Under the pieces are notes generated by a model. The model was not told the DNA's origin and did no database searches. It saw only the letters and a program-made list of their open reading frames with translations. DNA of 64,000 bases from contig NZ_FNOX01000005.1 in the NCBI RefSeq assembly GCF_900107155.1, forward strand, positions 124,001 to 188,000, read 5' to 3'. Positions 51,188-58,955 of this stretch are shown here, one piece after another (the first letter of the stretch is position 1; each line of letters begins with the position of its first letter). The translations under genes and the position numbers were made by a program. This stretch comes from Pseudomonas salomonii (GTDB lineage: Bacteria > Pseudomonadota > Gammaproteobacteria > Pseudomonadales > Pseudomonadaceae).

Positions 51188-52858
51188 CTAGTGGTGCAGC
51201 AGCCAGTACAACAGCACCAGATTGACCAGCAGCGAGACGGTCGCCAGGGTTTGCCAGACCTTGAGCGGCTCGCGCTCCAGCAAGGGTTTGGGGCGCACGC
51301 TCAATTCACGGCGGTCGGCCTGTTCCAGCACCAGCAACCATTCCTCGGCGGTTTCATAGCGCTCTGCGGGCTGTGCGGCCACAGCGCGTTCCAGGCTTAA
51401 CGGCAACCAGTCCGGTAAATCGGGGCGGTAACGACTGGCGCTGACGGGCTGGGCGAAACGTGGCCGTTGGAAGGCTTCGATTTCACCGTAGGGGTAATGC
51501 CCGGTGAGCAGGTAATAGAGCGTGACACCGACACTGTATAAATCCTGTTGCGGCGTAGGACGTTCGCCACTGAAGGCTTCGGGCGCGATAAAACTCGGGG
51601 TGCCAGGCAGCAAATGGGCGCGGTCCTCGGAAAGCCCCGGGCAGTAAGCCAGGCCGAAATCCAGCACACGCAACTCGCCATCATCGCCCAGCAGCAGGTT
51701 TTCCGGCTTGATGTCACGGTGCAGGATCTGCCGTCGATGCAGCAGGCCCACTGCCCGCAGCAAACGCTCGGCAATGGACTGCCATTGCGCCAGAGGCAGC
51801 GGGCCTTGTTGCTGGAACAGTTGGGCGAGGGTCTGCCCCGAATATTCACGCATCACGTAGTACAAATGCTGACGCCCGCTGGCTGCATGCACTTCAGGAA
51901 ATGCGCGGCCCGCCACTCGGCGCAGAAACCATTCTTCCGACAGCAAGGCTTGGCCGGCATCGGTGTCATCGTCGCGGTTGAGCGGCAAGGTTTTCAACAG
52001 CCAAGGTTGCTGCTGGGCATCGCGCACGCGGTACAGCAATGACTGTCGGCTTTGCGCCAGCAGACTTTCAACCTGCCAGCCTTCAAAGCGTTGCCCGGCC
52101 TTCAGGGGCGGTGGCAGCGGCCATTGCTGCAACTGCACCAGCGCATCGCCCAGGGTCGCGGCGCCGAGCTGGTCGATACGCACCAGCAGCGCGCTGGCAT
52201 TGTCCTGGCTGGCGGCCAGGTGCGCGGCATTCACTAGGGTGTTCACCGCCGCGTCGAGATCGGGTTGTTCGCGCAGGGTCGCGCTGATGCTGTGGTCGCC
52301 CAACGTGGCCCACACGCCATCGCTGAGCAGCAGGAAGCACTCGCCTTCGCGCAGTTCACCGTCGAGAAAATCCAATACCAGGTGTTGATCCAGGCCGAGG
52401 GCGCGCTTGAGCACGTGCTGCATGCCCGGTTGCTCCCACACATGGTCTTGCGTGATGCGCTGCAACTCGCCATCCAGCCAGCGATACACCCGGCAATCAC
52501 CCACATGCGCCAGGGTGAAGCGTTGGCCGCGAAAGACCAGGGCGCTGAGGGTGGTCAGCAGCGGCTGGCCACCGCCGTTGGCCTGCAACCAGCGGTTCTG
52601 CGCCAGTAACAAGCGCTCCAGGGCCTGGGCCACGCCCCAAGTCTGCGGCGTGGCGTAGTAGTCCAGGGCCAGCGCCTGCAAGGTCGAACGGGCGGCCAGG
52701 CCACCGTCGGCGCATTGGCTGACACCATCGGCGATGGCGCACAGGTAACCCTTGCTCGCGGCCAGTTCCGGCATGGGCGTGACCACCCGCAGAGCGTCCT
52801 GGTTTTGTGCGCGCGGGCCGATGGCGCTGGCCTGGGCAACGCTCAGTTGCAGGCTCAT
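51188..52858 (-). CDS. PP2C phosphatase-Ser/Thr kinase fusion, membrane-anchored
   Basis: A 556-residue protein with a PP2C domain at about residues 1-240 (IADGVSQCADGG, HVGDCRVYRW, LLLSDGVWATL, SQDNASALLV) and a Ser/Thr kinase at about 260-520 (HRDIKPENLLL, LDFGLAYCPG, PSFIAPEAF). The P-loop lacks the usual GxGxxG, but the catalytic Lys is plausible in WLLKTLPL. A C-terminal helix (VWQTLATVSLLVNLVLLYWLL) anchors it. The gene overlaps the nitrate transporter stop codon (TGATG) and lies upstream of nirB, so it is part of nitrate assimilation in this genus, but its targets are unknown. Confidence 0.92.
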   Translation of the reverse strand: MSLQLSVAQASAIGPRAQNQDALRVVTPMPELAASKGYLCAIADGVSQCADGGLAARSTLQALALDYYATPQTWGVAQALERLLLAQNRWLQANGGGQPLLTTLSALVFRGQRFTLAHVGDCRVYRWLDGELQRITQDHVWEQPGMQHVLKRALGLDQHLVLDFLDGELREGECFLLLSDGVWATLGDHSISATLREQPDLDAAVNTLVNAAHLAASQDNASALLVRIDQLGAATLGDALVQLQQWPLPPPLKAGQRFEGWQVESLLAQSRQSLLYRVRDAQQQPWLLKTLPLNRDDDTDAGQALLSEEWFLRRVAGRAFPEVHAASGRQHLYYVMREYSGQTLAQLFQQQGPLPLAQWQSIAERLLRAVGLLHRRQILHRDIKPENLLLGDDGELRVLDFGLAYCPGLSEDRAHLLPGTPSFIAPEAFSGERPTPQQDLYSVGVTLYYLLTGHYPYGEIEAFQRPRFAQPVSASRYRPDLPDWLPLSLERAVAAQPAERYETAEEWLLVLEQADRRELSVRPKPLLEREPLKVWQTLATVSLLVNLVLLYWLLHH

Positions 52859-54069
52859 CAGACGCGTGCGGCGGTCACGGCGGCCGAGCCCCACGTCGTT
52901 CTCCAGCGACGCTTGACGCCGTGCAGGCCGAACCAGGCCAACACGCCCAGGCTGGCAAACAACCACAAGGCCAACTGATAACTGCCGGTGCTTTGTTTGA
53001 TTGCGCCCATGCCTGCCGCCAGGGCAAAGCCGCCGATGCCGCCCGCCATGCCGATCAGGCCGGTCATCACGCCGATCTCGCGGCGAAAACGCTGGGGCAC
53101 CAGCTGGAACACCGCGCCATTACCTGCGCCAAGGCCGAGCATGGTGCAGACGAAAAGCGCCAGTGCGGCGTAGGAACTGGGCAGGTTGAAACCCACGGCG
53201 GCGATGCAGATCGCTGCCACGCCATACATGCCGAGCAGGGTGCGGATTCCGCCGAAGCGGTCGGCCAGCGCGCCGCCCAATGGGCGCATCAGGCTGCCGC
53301 CAAATACACAGGCGGCGGTGTAGTAACCGGCGGTCACCGGGCTCAGCCCGTATTGATCGTTGAAGTAGCCGGGCAGGGCGCTGGCCAGGCCGATAAAGCC
53401 GCCGAACGTCACGCTGTAGAAGAACATGAACCACCAGCTGTCGCGGTCGCCCAGGGCCTTGAAGTAGTCGGCCATGGATTTGGCGTTCGGGCGCTCGGGC
53501 GCATTGCGCGCCAACCAGGCGAACACGATCAGCGTCAGCACCAGTGGGATCAGCGCGAAGCCGAACACATTGCTCCAGCCAAATGCGGCGGCCAGCACCG
53601 GCGCCAGCAATGCGGCAAACACGGTGCCGGAGTTGCCGGCGCCGGCGATACCCATGGCTTTGCCTTGGTGCTCGGCGGGGTACCACTGGGAGGCCAACGG
53701 CAGCGCAACGGCAAAGGAAGCACCGGCCATGCCCAGGAACACGCCCAGCAACAGGGCTTGTTCGTAGCTATGGATGCCGAGTTTCCAGGCGCCGAACAGG
53801 GCGGCAATCACAATCACCTGGCCGATCAGCCCGGCGGTCTTGGGCGACAGCTTGTCGGCCAGCATGCCCATCAAAAAGCGCAGCACCGCACCCGCCAGAA
53901 TCGGCGTGGCCACTACCAGGCCGCGTTGCTGGGTGGTCAGGTGCAGGTCGGCGGCAATCTGCACCGCCAGTGGCCCCAGCAGGTACCAGACCATGAAGCT
54001 CAGGTCGAAATACAGGAACGCGGCAAACAGGGTCGGGGTGTGCCCGGATTTCCAGAAGCTTGATTTCAT
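52858..54069 (-). CDS. Nitrate/nitrite transporter (NarK/NasA-type MFS)
   Basis: A 403-residue MFS carrier with about twelve helices. Nitrate-porter signature motifs are visible as GNSGTVFAALLAP in helix 5 and AGNGAVFQLVP near helix 11, both Gly/Asn-rich as in NarK. It imports nitrate. The ATG at 54069 is preceded by GAGGTG. It is the first gene of the transporter-kinase unit and is preceded by a second NasT-type leader. In P. aeruginosa the equivalent is called nasA. Confidence 0.93.
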   Translation of the reverse strand: MKSSFWKSGHTPTLFAAFLYFDLSFMVWYLLGPLAVQIAADLHLTTQQRGLVVATPILAGAVLRFLMGMLADKLSPKTAGLIGQVIVIAALFGAWKLGIHSYEQALLLGVFLGMAGASFAVALPLASQWYPAEHQGKAMGIAGAGNSGTVFAALLAPVLAAAFGWSNVFGFALIPLVLTLIVFAWLARNAPERPNAKSMADYFKALGDRDSWWFMFFYSVTFGGFIGLASALPGYFNDQYGLSPVTAGYYTAACVFGGSLMRPLGGALADRFGGIRTLLGMYGVAAICIAAVGFNLPSSYAALALFVCTMLGLGAGNGAVFQLVPQRFRREIGVMTGLIGMAGGIGGFALAAGMGAIKQSTGSYQLALWLFASLGVLAWFGLHGVKRRWRTTWGSAAVTAARV

Positions 54070-54136
54070 CACGCACCTCAACGGTTGGGGGTCTTGTCAG
54101 AAGGCCTGTTGGCCCCATTCGCCGGGGCCAAAACGA

Positions 54137-54185
54137 AAAAAAACGCCGCCATCGAGTTCGCGAGTGCAAACCGGATGGGCGACGT
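54137..54185 (-). terminator. Intrinsic terminator inside the nitrate-transporter leader
   Basis: On the minus strand, CGTCGCCCATC pairs with GATGGCGGCG (one bulged C, one G-U) around a 20-base loop, followed by T8 at 54144-54137. Its left arm overlaps hairpin P2. Confidence 0.85.
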
Positions 54186-54221
54186 CTTTGTCGTAGAAGG
54201 GGCAACCGCCGTTGGCTACCT
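54137..54221 (-). promoter_or_regulatory. NasT (ANTAR)-type antitermination leader of the nitrate transporter
   Basis: In the minus-strand transcript, P1 (54202-54221) is GGTAGCC-AACGGC-GGTTGCC, and P2 (54181-54194) is CGAC-AAAGAC-GTCG, joined by a 7-base linker. Both loops are six bases with A1 and G4. P2's 3' arm is part of the terminator stem (54145-54185, ending in T8), so the two folds exclude each other. This is the compact, two-hairpin version of the element upstream of nirB. Confidence 0.85.
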
Positions 54222-54252
54222 GTGTTGAATGCTTAGCAAGAGCTGCGCCAGT

Positions 54253-54828
54253 TCAGCCGAGCAGTTCGCTCATGGCGATGATCTGCTCGGCCACCTGGAT
54301 CAGTTTCTGCTGGCGGCTCATGGCCTGGCGGCGCATCAGGGTGTAGGCCTCTTCCTCATTGCAGTGCTTCATTTTCATCAGCATGCCCTTGGCCAACTCG
54401 ATGCGTTTGCGCTCGGCCAACTGTTGGTCGCGGGCCTGGAGCTGGGCGCGCAAGGCCTGGTCGCTTTCAAAACGGGCCATGGCCACGTCGAGAATCGGCT
54501 GCAGGCGCTGGGCCTGAATGCCTTCGACGATGTAGGCGCTGACCCCGGACCGGATCGCCTGGCGCATCACGTTCGGGTCGTGCTCATCGGTGAACATCAC
54601 GATTGGGCGCGGCTGGTCGCGGCTGACCAGCACCACTTGCTCCAACACATCGCGGCCAGGTGACTCGGTATCGATCAGGATCACGTCCGGGCGCACCGTT
54701 TCGACGCGCGCCGGCAGGTCGATGGTCAGGCCGGACTCATCGATCACCTCGAAACCGGCTTCGGTCAAGGCGGCTTTGAGGCGCCCGACCTTGCGCGGGG
54801 TGTCGTTGATCAACAGGATTCGTAACAT
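54253..54828 (-). CDS. nasT: NasT, ANTAR-domain RNA-binding antiterminator
   Basis: A 191-residue protein with a receiver-like N domain and a C-terminal ANTAR domain (ERKRIELAKGMLMKMKHCNE, then EEAYTLMRRQAMSRQQKLIQ). ANTAR proteins bind paired hexaloop hairpins in nascent RNA and prevent termination. NasS, encoded 13 bp upstream, holds NasT inactive until nitrate or nitrite binds. Three such leaders are in this window. It is the second gene of nasST. Confidence 0.95.
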   Translation of the reverse strand: MLRILLINDTPRKVGRLKAALTEAGFEVIDESGLTIDLPARVETVRPDVILIDTESPGRDVLEQVVLVSRDQPRPIVMFTDEHDPNVMRQAIRSGVSAYIVEGIQAQRLQPILDVAMARFESDQALRAQLQARDQQLAERKRIELAKGMLMKMKHCNEEEAYTLMRRQAMSRQQKLIQVAEQIIAMSELLG

Positions 54829-54841
54829 AGTCGTGGTCCTG

Positions 54842-56068
54842 TCAGCGCAGTGCCTGGCGGCTGGTAAGGTCCGCCAGGGCATGCAGGCGGAAGCTGCGGG
54901 CGTAGGCGGCGGGGTCGGAGCCGTCCCAGATTTTGCCGTCGATCAACTGGCTGCTGCGCATGTCTGGGGCGCCGGCCGGGACGCCAACCGCAGCCGCGGC
55001 TTGGCGGTACAGGTTCAGTTGCTGCACCTGGCGGGCCACGCCCAGGTAGTCCGGGTCTTCGCGCAGCAGGCCCCAGCGGCGAAACTGAGTCATGAACCAC
55101 ATGCCATCGCAGAGGTAGGGCAGGTTCACTTCGCCATCGGCAAAAAAGCGCAGGGCGTGCGGGTCTTGCCACTGGCTGCCGAGGCCGTCGTCATAAGCTC
55201 CCAGCAGGCGCGGTTCGATGCAGTCGAGCGGCGCATCGAGGTACTCGCGGGCGCTGAGCAGTTGTGCGGTGGAGCGGCGGTTTTCCTGGCTTTGTTCGAT
55301 GAAACGGCTGGCCTCGAGGATCGCCATGACCAGTACGCGGGCGGTGTTCGGGTATTGATCGACGAATGCCTGGGTGCAGCCGAGCACTTTTTCTGGATGG
55401 TTCGGCCAGATCGACTGGGTAGTGGCCAGGGTGAACCCCTGGTTTTGCTTGACTGCACTGGCGCACCAGGGCTCCCCGACACAAAAACCGTCAATGCGCC
55501 CGGCTTGCAGGTGCGCGATCATCTGCGGCGGCGGCACCACCACACTGTCGACATCTTGCAAAGGGTGAATGCCTTGGCTCGCCAGCCAGTAATACAGCCA
55601 CATGGCGTGGGTGCCGGTGGGAAATGTCTGTGCGAACGTCAGCTTTGTCCGGCTTTGGTGCACATGGCGGTCGAGTGCCTCAGGAGTGGTCACGCCTTGC
55701 TGTTGCAGGCCGTGGGACAGGTTGATGCTCTGGCCGTTCTGGTTGAGGCCCATCAGCACCGCCATATCGGTGGGCGCTACCCCGCCGATGCCCAGGTGCA
55801 CGGCATAGATCAACCCATACAGGCTGTGGGCGGCGTCCAGTTCACCGCTGACCAGTTTGTCACGCAGGCCGGCCCAGGATGATTGGCGCTTGAGGTTAAG
55901 CGTCAACCCGTAAGGTTGGGCAAACCCCTGGGTGGCGGCGACCACCAGCGAAGCGCAGTCGGTGAGTGCCATGAAGCCCAGGTCCAGGCTGCTCTTTTCC
56001 GGGGCGTCACTGCCGTTGACCCACGCCAGTGGGGTGTTCACCGGGCTGTTGCCGACCGAGTCGTTCAT
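54842..56068 (-). CDS. nasS: NasS, nitrate/nitrite sensor (NrtA-like, cytoplasmic)
   Basis: A 408-residue NrtA/SsuA-type ligand-binding protein without a signal peptide, as expected for NasS. Recognisable stretches are LGFMALTDCASLVVAATQGF, the SGELDAAHSLYGLIYAV region and the IDGFCVGEPWCASAV site typical of nitrate-binding proteins. It senses nitrate/nitrite and sequesters NasT. The ATG at 56068 is preferred; GTG and TTG codons lie just before it. A NasT-type leader lies upstream, pointing to autoregulation. Confidence 0.93.
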   Translation of the reverse strand: MNDSVGNSPVNTPLAWVNGSDAPEKSSLDLGFMALTDCASLVVAATQGFAQPYGLTLNLKRQSSWAGLRDKLVSGELDAAHSLYGLIYAVHLGIGGVAPTDMAVLMGLNQNGQSINLSHGLQQQGVTTPEALDRHVHQSRTKLTFAQTFPTGTHAMWLYYWLASQGIHPLQDVDSVVVPPPQMIAHLQAGRIDGFCVGEPWCASAVKQNQGFTLATTQSIWPNHPEKVLGCTQAFVDQYPNTARVLVMAILEASRFIEQSQENRRSTAQLLSAREYLDAPLDCIEPRLLGAYDDGLGSQWQDPHALRFFADGEVNLPYLCDGMWFMTQFRRWGLLREDPDYLGVARQVQQLNLYRQAAAAVGVPAGAPDMRSSQLIDGKIWDGSDPAAYARSFRLHALADLTSRQALR

Positions 56069-56088
56069 CAACACCTACCTTTTCTGTC

Positions 56089-56145
56089 AAAAAAAAAGCA
56101 TCGCTCCTTCGCATGGCAGTGCAAGCCATTGCCGGGTAACGACGC
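56089..56145 (-). terminator. Intrinsic terminator inside the nasS leader
   Basis: On the minus strand, GCGTCGTT pairs with AGCGATGC (8 bp with two G-U pairs), an inner GGCA/TGCC hairpin sits in the loop, and T9 follows. Its left arm overlaps ANTAR hairpin P2. Confidence 0.7.
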
Positions 56146-56180
56146 CTTTGTCTGTAAGCCTGCTCCGACGTTGGTGCGGG
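56089..56180 (-). promoter_or_regulatory. NasT (ANTAR)-type antitermination leader of nasST
   Basis: In the minus-strand transcript, P1 (56159-56180) is CCCGCACC-AACGTC-GGAGCAGG (two mismatches), with the same loop as nirB P1. After a 6-base linker, P2 (56141-56152) is GAC-AAAGGC-GTC. Both loops have A1 and G4. P2's 3' arm lies inside GCGTCGTT, which pairs with AGCGATGC (56098-56105) to form a terminator followed by T9. The third copy of one plan in this cluster makes chance unlikely. P2 is short (3 bp). Confidence 0.75.
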
Positions 56181-56369
56181 CTCTGATGCAGAGTTCATAG
56201 CAAGGCACATGCCACGGGTAGACGGGCGTGGGCTGTCGTCACCTTTCCATCAAGATTGAAACTCGAGTGCCTTTCAGTATGGCCGCTTCTTTGCGCCAGA
56301 CTGCCAGGAACCCCGACGGTGTCTTTCGATTCCGCGATCATCATGCACGAGCATCAAGAGCGACCACCG

Positions 56370-57827
56370 ATGAGTTACCCACGGCTATGCCGCTGGCTGC
56401 TGTGCTGTGCAGTGCTGTGGGCCAATGTTTCCGCCTGGGGGCAGAGCTATCAGGCGCGGGATGAAAGCCTGCATACCTTTTTTACCGCGTTGTCGTTGCC
56501 CCTGGGGTTGCCGGTTGTCGTCAGCCGTGAAGTGGCGCGTAAACGCCTCACGGGCACTTTCGATCTGGAGGCTGCGCAGCACACGCTGATGACCGTGGCC
56601 GAGCAACAGGGCCTGATCTGGTACAGCGATGGGCAGGTGCTGTACGTGTATGGCGCGGGCGAAGCGAAAGGCTCGGCGGTGTCGCTGCGGCACATTCCGG
56701 TCGAGCGATTGCGCGGGTTCATGCGCCGCTCGGGGCTGGATGAATCACGTTATCCCCTCAGGGAAAGCGGTGCGCGCACGTTCTATGTGTCCGGGCCCCC
56801 CAACTATGTGGATCAGGTGCTGCACCTGGCTCAACTGATGGACAGGCCGCGCTCCGAAGTACGGGTGGGCAAGCAGGCTTTCGGGGTGGTTCAGGTGTTC
56901 AACACTCACGTGGCCGACCGTCAGTACGTCATGGGCGACGAGCAGGTCAATGTGCCGGGAATGGCCACGATTATTGAAAACCTGCTGGCCATCGAACAGC
57001 AGGATGCCACGCAGCGCCCCCCAGGCCTGCTCGCTGACAAGAGCCTTTTGGTGATGGCTTATCCTGACTCCAACAGTTTATTGATCAAGGGCAAGCCTGA
57101 TCAGGTCAAGGCGATCGAAGAGCTGGTGGCGGAACTGGACAAGCCCAAGCGGCCGATCGAAGTAGCGCTGTGGCAGATTGATGTCGATCGCCGAGCATTT
57201 GACAAGATGGGCGCGGCCTGGGCGCAGGAAACCAGCTTCGGGGCCGCCGTGACACGCGTATTGGAACCTTTGGATGACAGCCGTTTGATGGCACAACTGG
57301 GTGTGCTGGAGCGTCGGCGCAAGGCCCGGGTCACTGCATTCCCGGTGATCCTCACCCAGGAGAATGTGCCGGCGGTCTTCCAGGACAACCATACTTTTTA
57401 CCTGCCCAGGCCCGGCGCCGACAGTGGCGATTGGCGGCCGGTGGGGTATGGTACCGAAGCCAGTGTGCTACCCCGCTTTGCCGCAGCCAATCAGATTGAA
57501 ATGCAGTTGGTCCTTGAAGATGGCCGTCAACTGGGCAGCGTACACAAGCCCGATTCGGCGGGGGCAGTGGGGCGAGTAGGCATCAGTACGGTGGTGCGGG
57601 TGCCCCAAGGCAGGCGCCTGTGGCTGGGAGGTTTTCCTCGTGAGGGCGACGCGAGTCAAGGCCGACGAGCCGAAGTCCGTCTATTTGTGATCCAGGCCCG
57701 AGCGGTTGGCGGCGAACCACGGATGTTGGCCGGTGCCGTTGGGCCCCCGCCACTGACACAAAGCCAGCATGCGCGCGTGCAACGCGCATTCGTGCGCGAA
57801 GCCCCCGAAGTCCCTGACAGCAACTAA
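56370..57827 (+). CDS. InvG/SctC-like type III secretion secretin, shortened
   Basis: A 485-residue protein with a signal peptide (LLCCAVLWANVSAWG). The N0-N1 region is close to the InvG/YscC pattern: LPVVVSREVARKRLTGTFDL, GLIWYSDGQVLYVYGAGE, LRGFMRRSGLDESRYPLRES and TFYVSGPPNYVDQVLHLAQL. The C-terminal secretin part has KARVTAFPVILTQENVPAVF, HTFYLPRPG and ISTVVRVPQGRRLWLGGF. It is shorter than InvG (562): the usual VPxLGxIPxxGxLF signature between the LxGG and the final VRLFVI strand is missing, and the mid-domain region is shortened. It may be divergent or decayed. A HilA-like regulator and IagB-like gene follow; no other type III genes are nearby. Confidence 0.82.
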   Translation: MSYPRLCRWLLCCAVLWANVSAWGQSYQARDESLHTFFTALSLPLGLPVVVSREVARKRLTGTFDLEAAQHTLMTVAEQQGLIWYSDGQVLYVYGAGEAKGSAVSLRHIPVERLRGFMRRSGLDESRYPLRESGARTFYVSGPPNYVDQVLHLAQLMDRPRSEVRVGKQAFGVVQVFNTHVADRQYVMGDEQVNVPGMATIIENLLAIEQQDATQRPPGLLADKSLLVMAYPDSNSLLIKGKPDQVKAIEELVAELDKPKRPIEVALWQIDVDRRAFDKMGAAWAQETSFGAAVTRVLEPLDDSRLMAQLGVLERRRKARVTAFPVILTQENVPAVFQDNHTFYLPRPGADSGDWRPVGYGTEASVLPRFAAANQIEMQLVLEDGRQLGSVHKPDSAGAVGRVGISTVVRVPQGRRLWLGGFPREGDASQGRRAEVRLFVIQARAVGGEPRMLAGAVGPPPLTQSQHARVQRAFVREAPEVPDSN

Positions 57828-58032
57828 CCCTTTGAGCGCCTATTAACGTTTTGACGGGCCTTGGCTGCCGATAGTCGAGAAAAGTCCTACGCACTTCCCG
57901 CCGAAAGCTTCGATTTCATAGGGTTTTTCCTAACGTTGTTCTGCTGCCAGCTTTTTATAGTCGCGGGGTTGGCGTATCGGCCGTTTCTGGAAACAAGGAA
58001 TTCAATGTCAGTAGTCAGGTGCAGAGGTGAAT

Positions 58033-58422
58033 ATGACCCTCGTGGATGAAGGGCTGACGGCCGCATGGTTTTTTGCCGGGTGGACCCTGCAGGCAGATGG
58101 CCGTTTGACGGGCGAGGGTGTGGATATTCAGCTGCCGCCCAAGGAGTGGCAGGTGCTGCGGTTGCTGCTGGCATCCGATGGTGTGCTGATGACCAAGGAT
58201 CGTTTACTTGAGCAGGCCTGGTCCCGTGGCGAAGTCGCGGAGGAGTCACTCACCCGTTGTATCTACGAATTGCGCAAGCACTTGAGGAAAGACAAGGGCT
58301 TTATCAAGACCATATACGGCAGGGGTTATCGCTTTACCTGTGCCGTCACCGTCCGGCACCACCCAGGGGCGGGGCGCGTGCAGCGCGTCTGTTCGGCCTG
58401 TGGCCAGGTGCAACGTGATTAG
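58033..58422 (+). CDS. HilA-like winged-helix regulator (OmpR-type DNA-binding domain)
   Basis: A 129-residue protein made almost wholly of an OmpR/PhoB-type winged helix, roughly residues 25-105. Key features are LPPKEWQVLRLLLASDGVLM, the recognition region ESLTRCIYELRKHLRKDKGF and the wing IKTIYGRGYRFTC. The layout resembles the N terminus of HilA, the activator of SPI-1 type III genes, without HilA's TPR tail. No receiver or membrane segment is present. The C terminus has a Cys pair (CSACG). AGAGG precedes the ATG. It follows the secretin and overlaps the lytic transglycosylase gene, suggesting local control of the islet. Confidence 0.8.
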   Translation: MTLVDEGLTAAWFFAGWTLQADGRLTGEGVDIQLPPKEWQVLRLLLASDGVLMTKDRLLEQAWSRGEVAEESLTRCIYELRKHLRKDKGFIKTIYGRGYRFTCAVTVRHHPGAGRVQRVCSACGQVQRD

Positions 58423-58870
58423 ACGTCTGGGCAAGGGCGTGCTGTTGAGCCTGCTGATGGGCAGTCATCAGGCCTGGGCCAGTTGCTGGGATGACGTTGC
58501 CCGTCGCTACGACATCGAGCCGGAGCTGTTGCAGGCCATCGCTGTCGTGGAGTCGGGCGCACGCGGCGGCGCGATGAACCAAAGCAATAGTGATGGCTCG
58601 CGGGATATAGGCCTGATGCAAATCAATAGCATGCACTTGCCGCGTCTGGCCAAGCAGGGGATTACCGAAGAAAGGTTGCTGAGCGACCCTTGTTTATCGG
58701 TCGAAGTGGGCGCTTCGATCCTGGCCGACTTCATCCAGCGCTTCGGTTACAACTGGACAGCCGTGGGTTCCTATAATGCCGGGCCGGCACCTGGGCGCGA
58801 GGCATTGCGCCTGCGGTATGCCGAAAAAATCTGGGCGCAGTATGAGGCGTTGGTTGCACAGCGCCCGTGA
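58415..58870 (+). CDS. IagB-like lytic transglycosylase (invasion-associated type)
   Basis: A 151-residue SLT protein with a signal peptide (VLLSLLMGSHQAWA, cleavage near residue 22). Catalytic Glu is E46 in AIAVVESGARGG, followed by DIGLMQINSMHLPRL and the VGSYNAGP segment. Size and sequence fit IagB/IpgF, peptidoglycan enzymes encoded with SPI-1-type type III systems. I chose the GTG at 58415, which overlaps the regulator stop codon; the frame extends upstream but without signal-peptide sense. The gene completes the three-gene islet. Confidence 0.85.
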   Translation: MIRRLGKGVLLSLLMGSHQAWASCWDDVARRYDIEPELLQAIAVVESGARGGAMNQSNSDGSRDIGLMQINSMHLPRLAKQGITEERLLSDPCLSVEVGASILADFIQRFGYNWTAVGSYNAGPAPGREALRLRYAEKIWAQYEALVAQRP

Positions 58871-58955
58871 TGATTGGGCGGCACGCCTCGCACCCGGCGT
58901 GCCACCCCGGCTATAATCGCGCCACCTTTCGCCGCCATCCGAGTCTAGCCCGCCC

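Noticed and set aside
56310-56345. GGAACC upstream of the secretin as a second HrpL box
   Set aside because: No CCACNNA-like -10 element lies 15-16 bases downstream, so it is only a -35-like hexamer.
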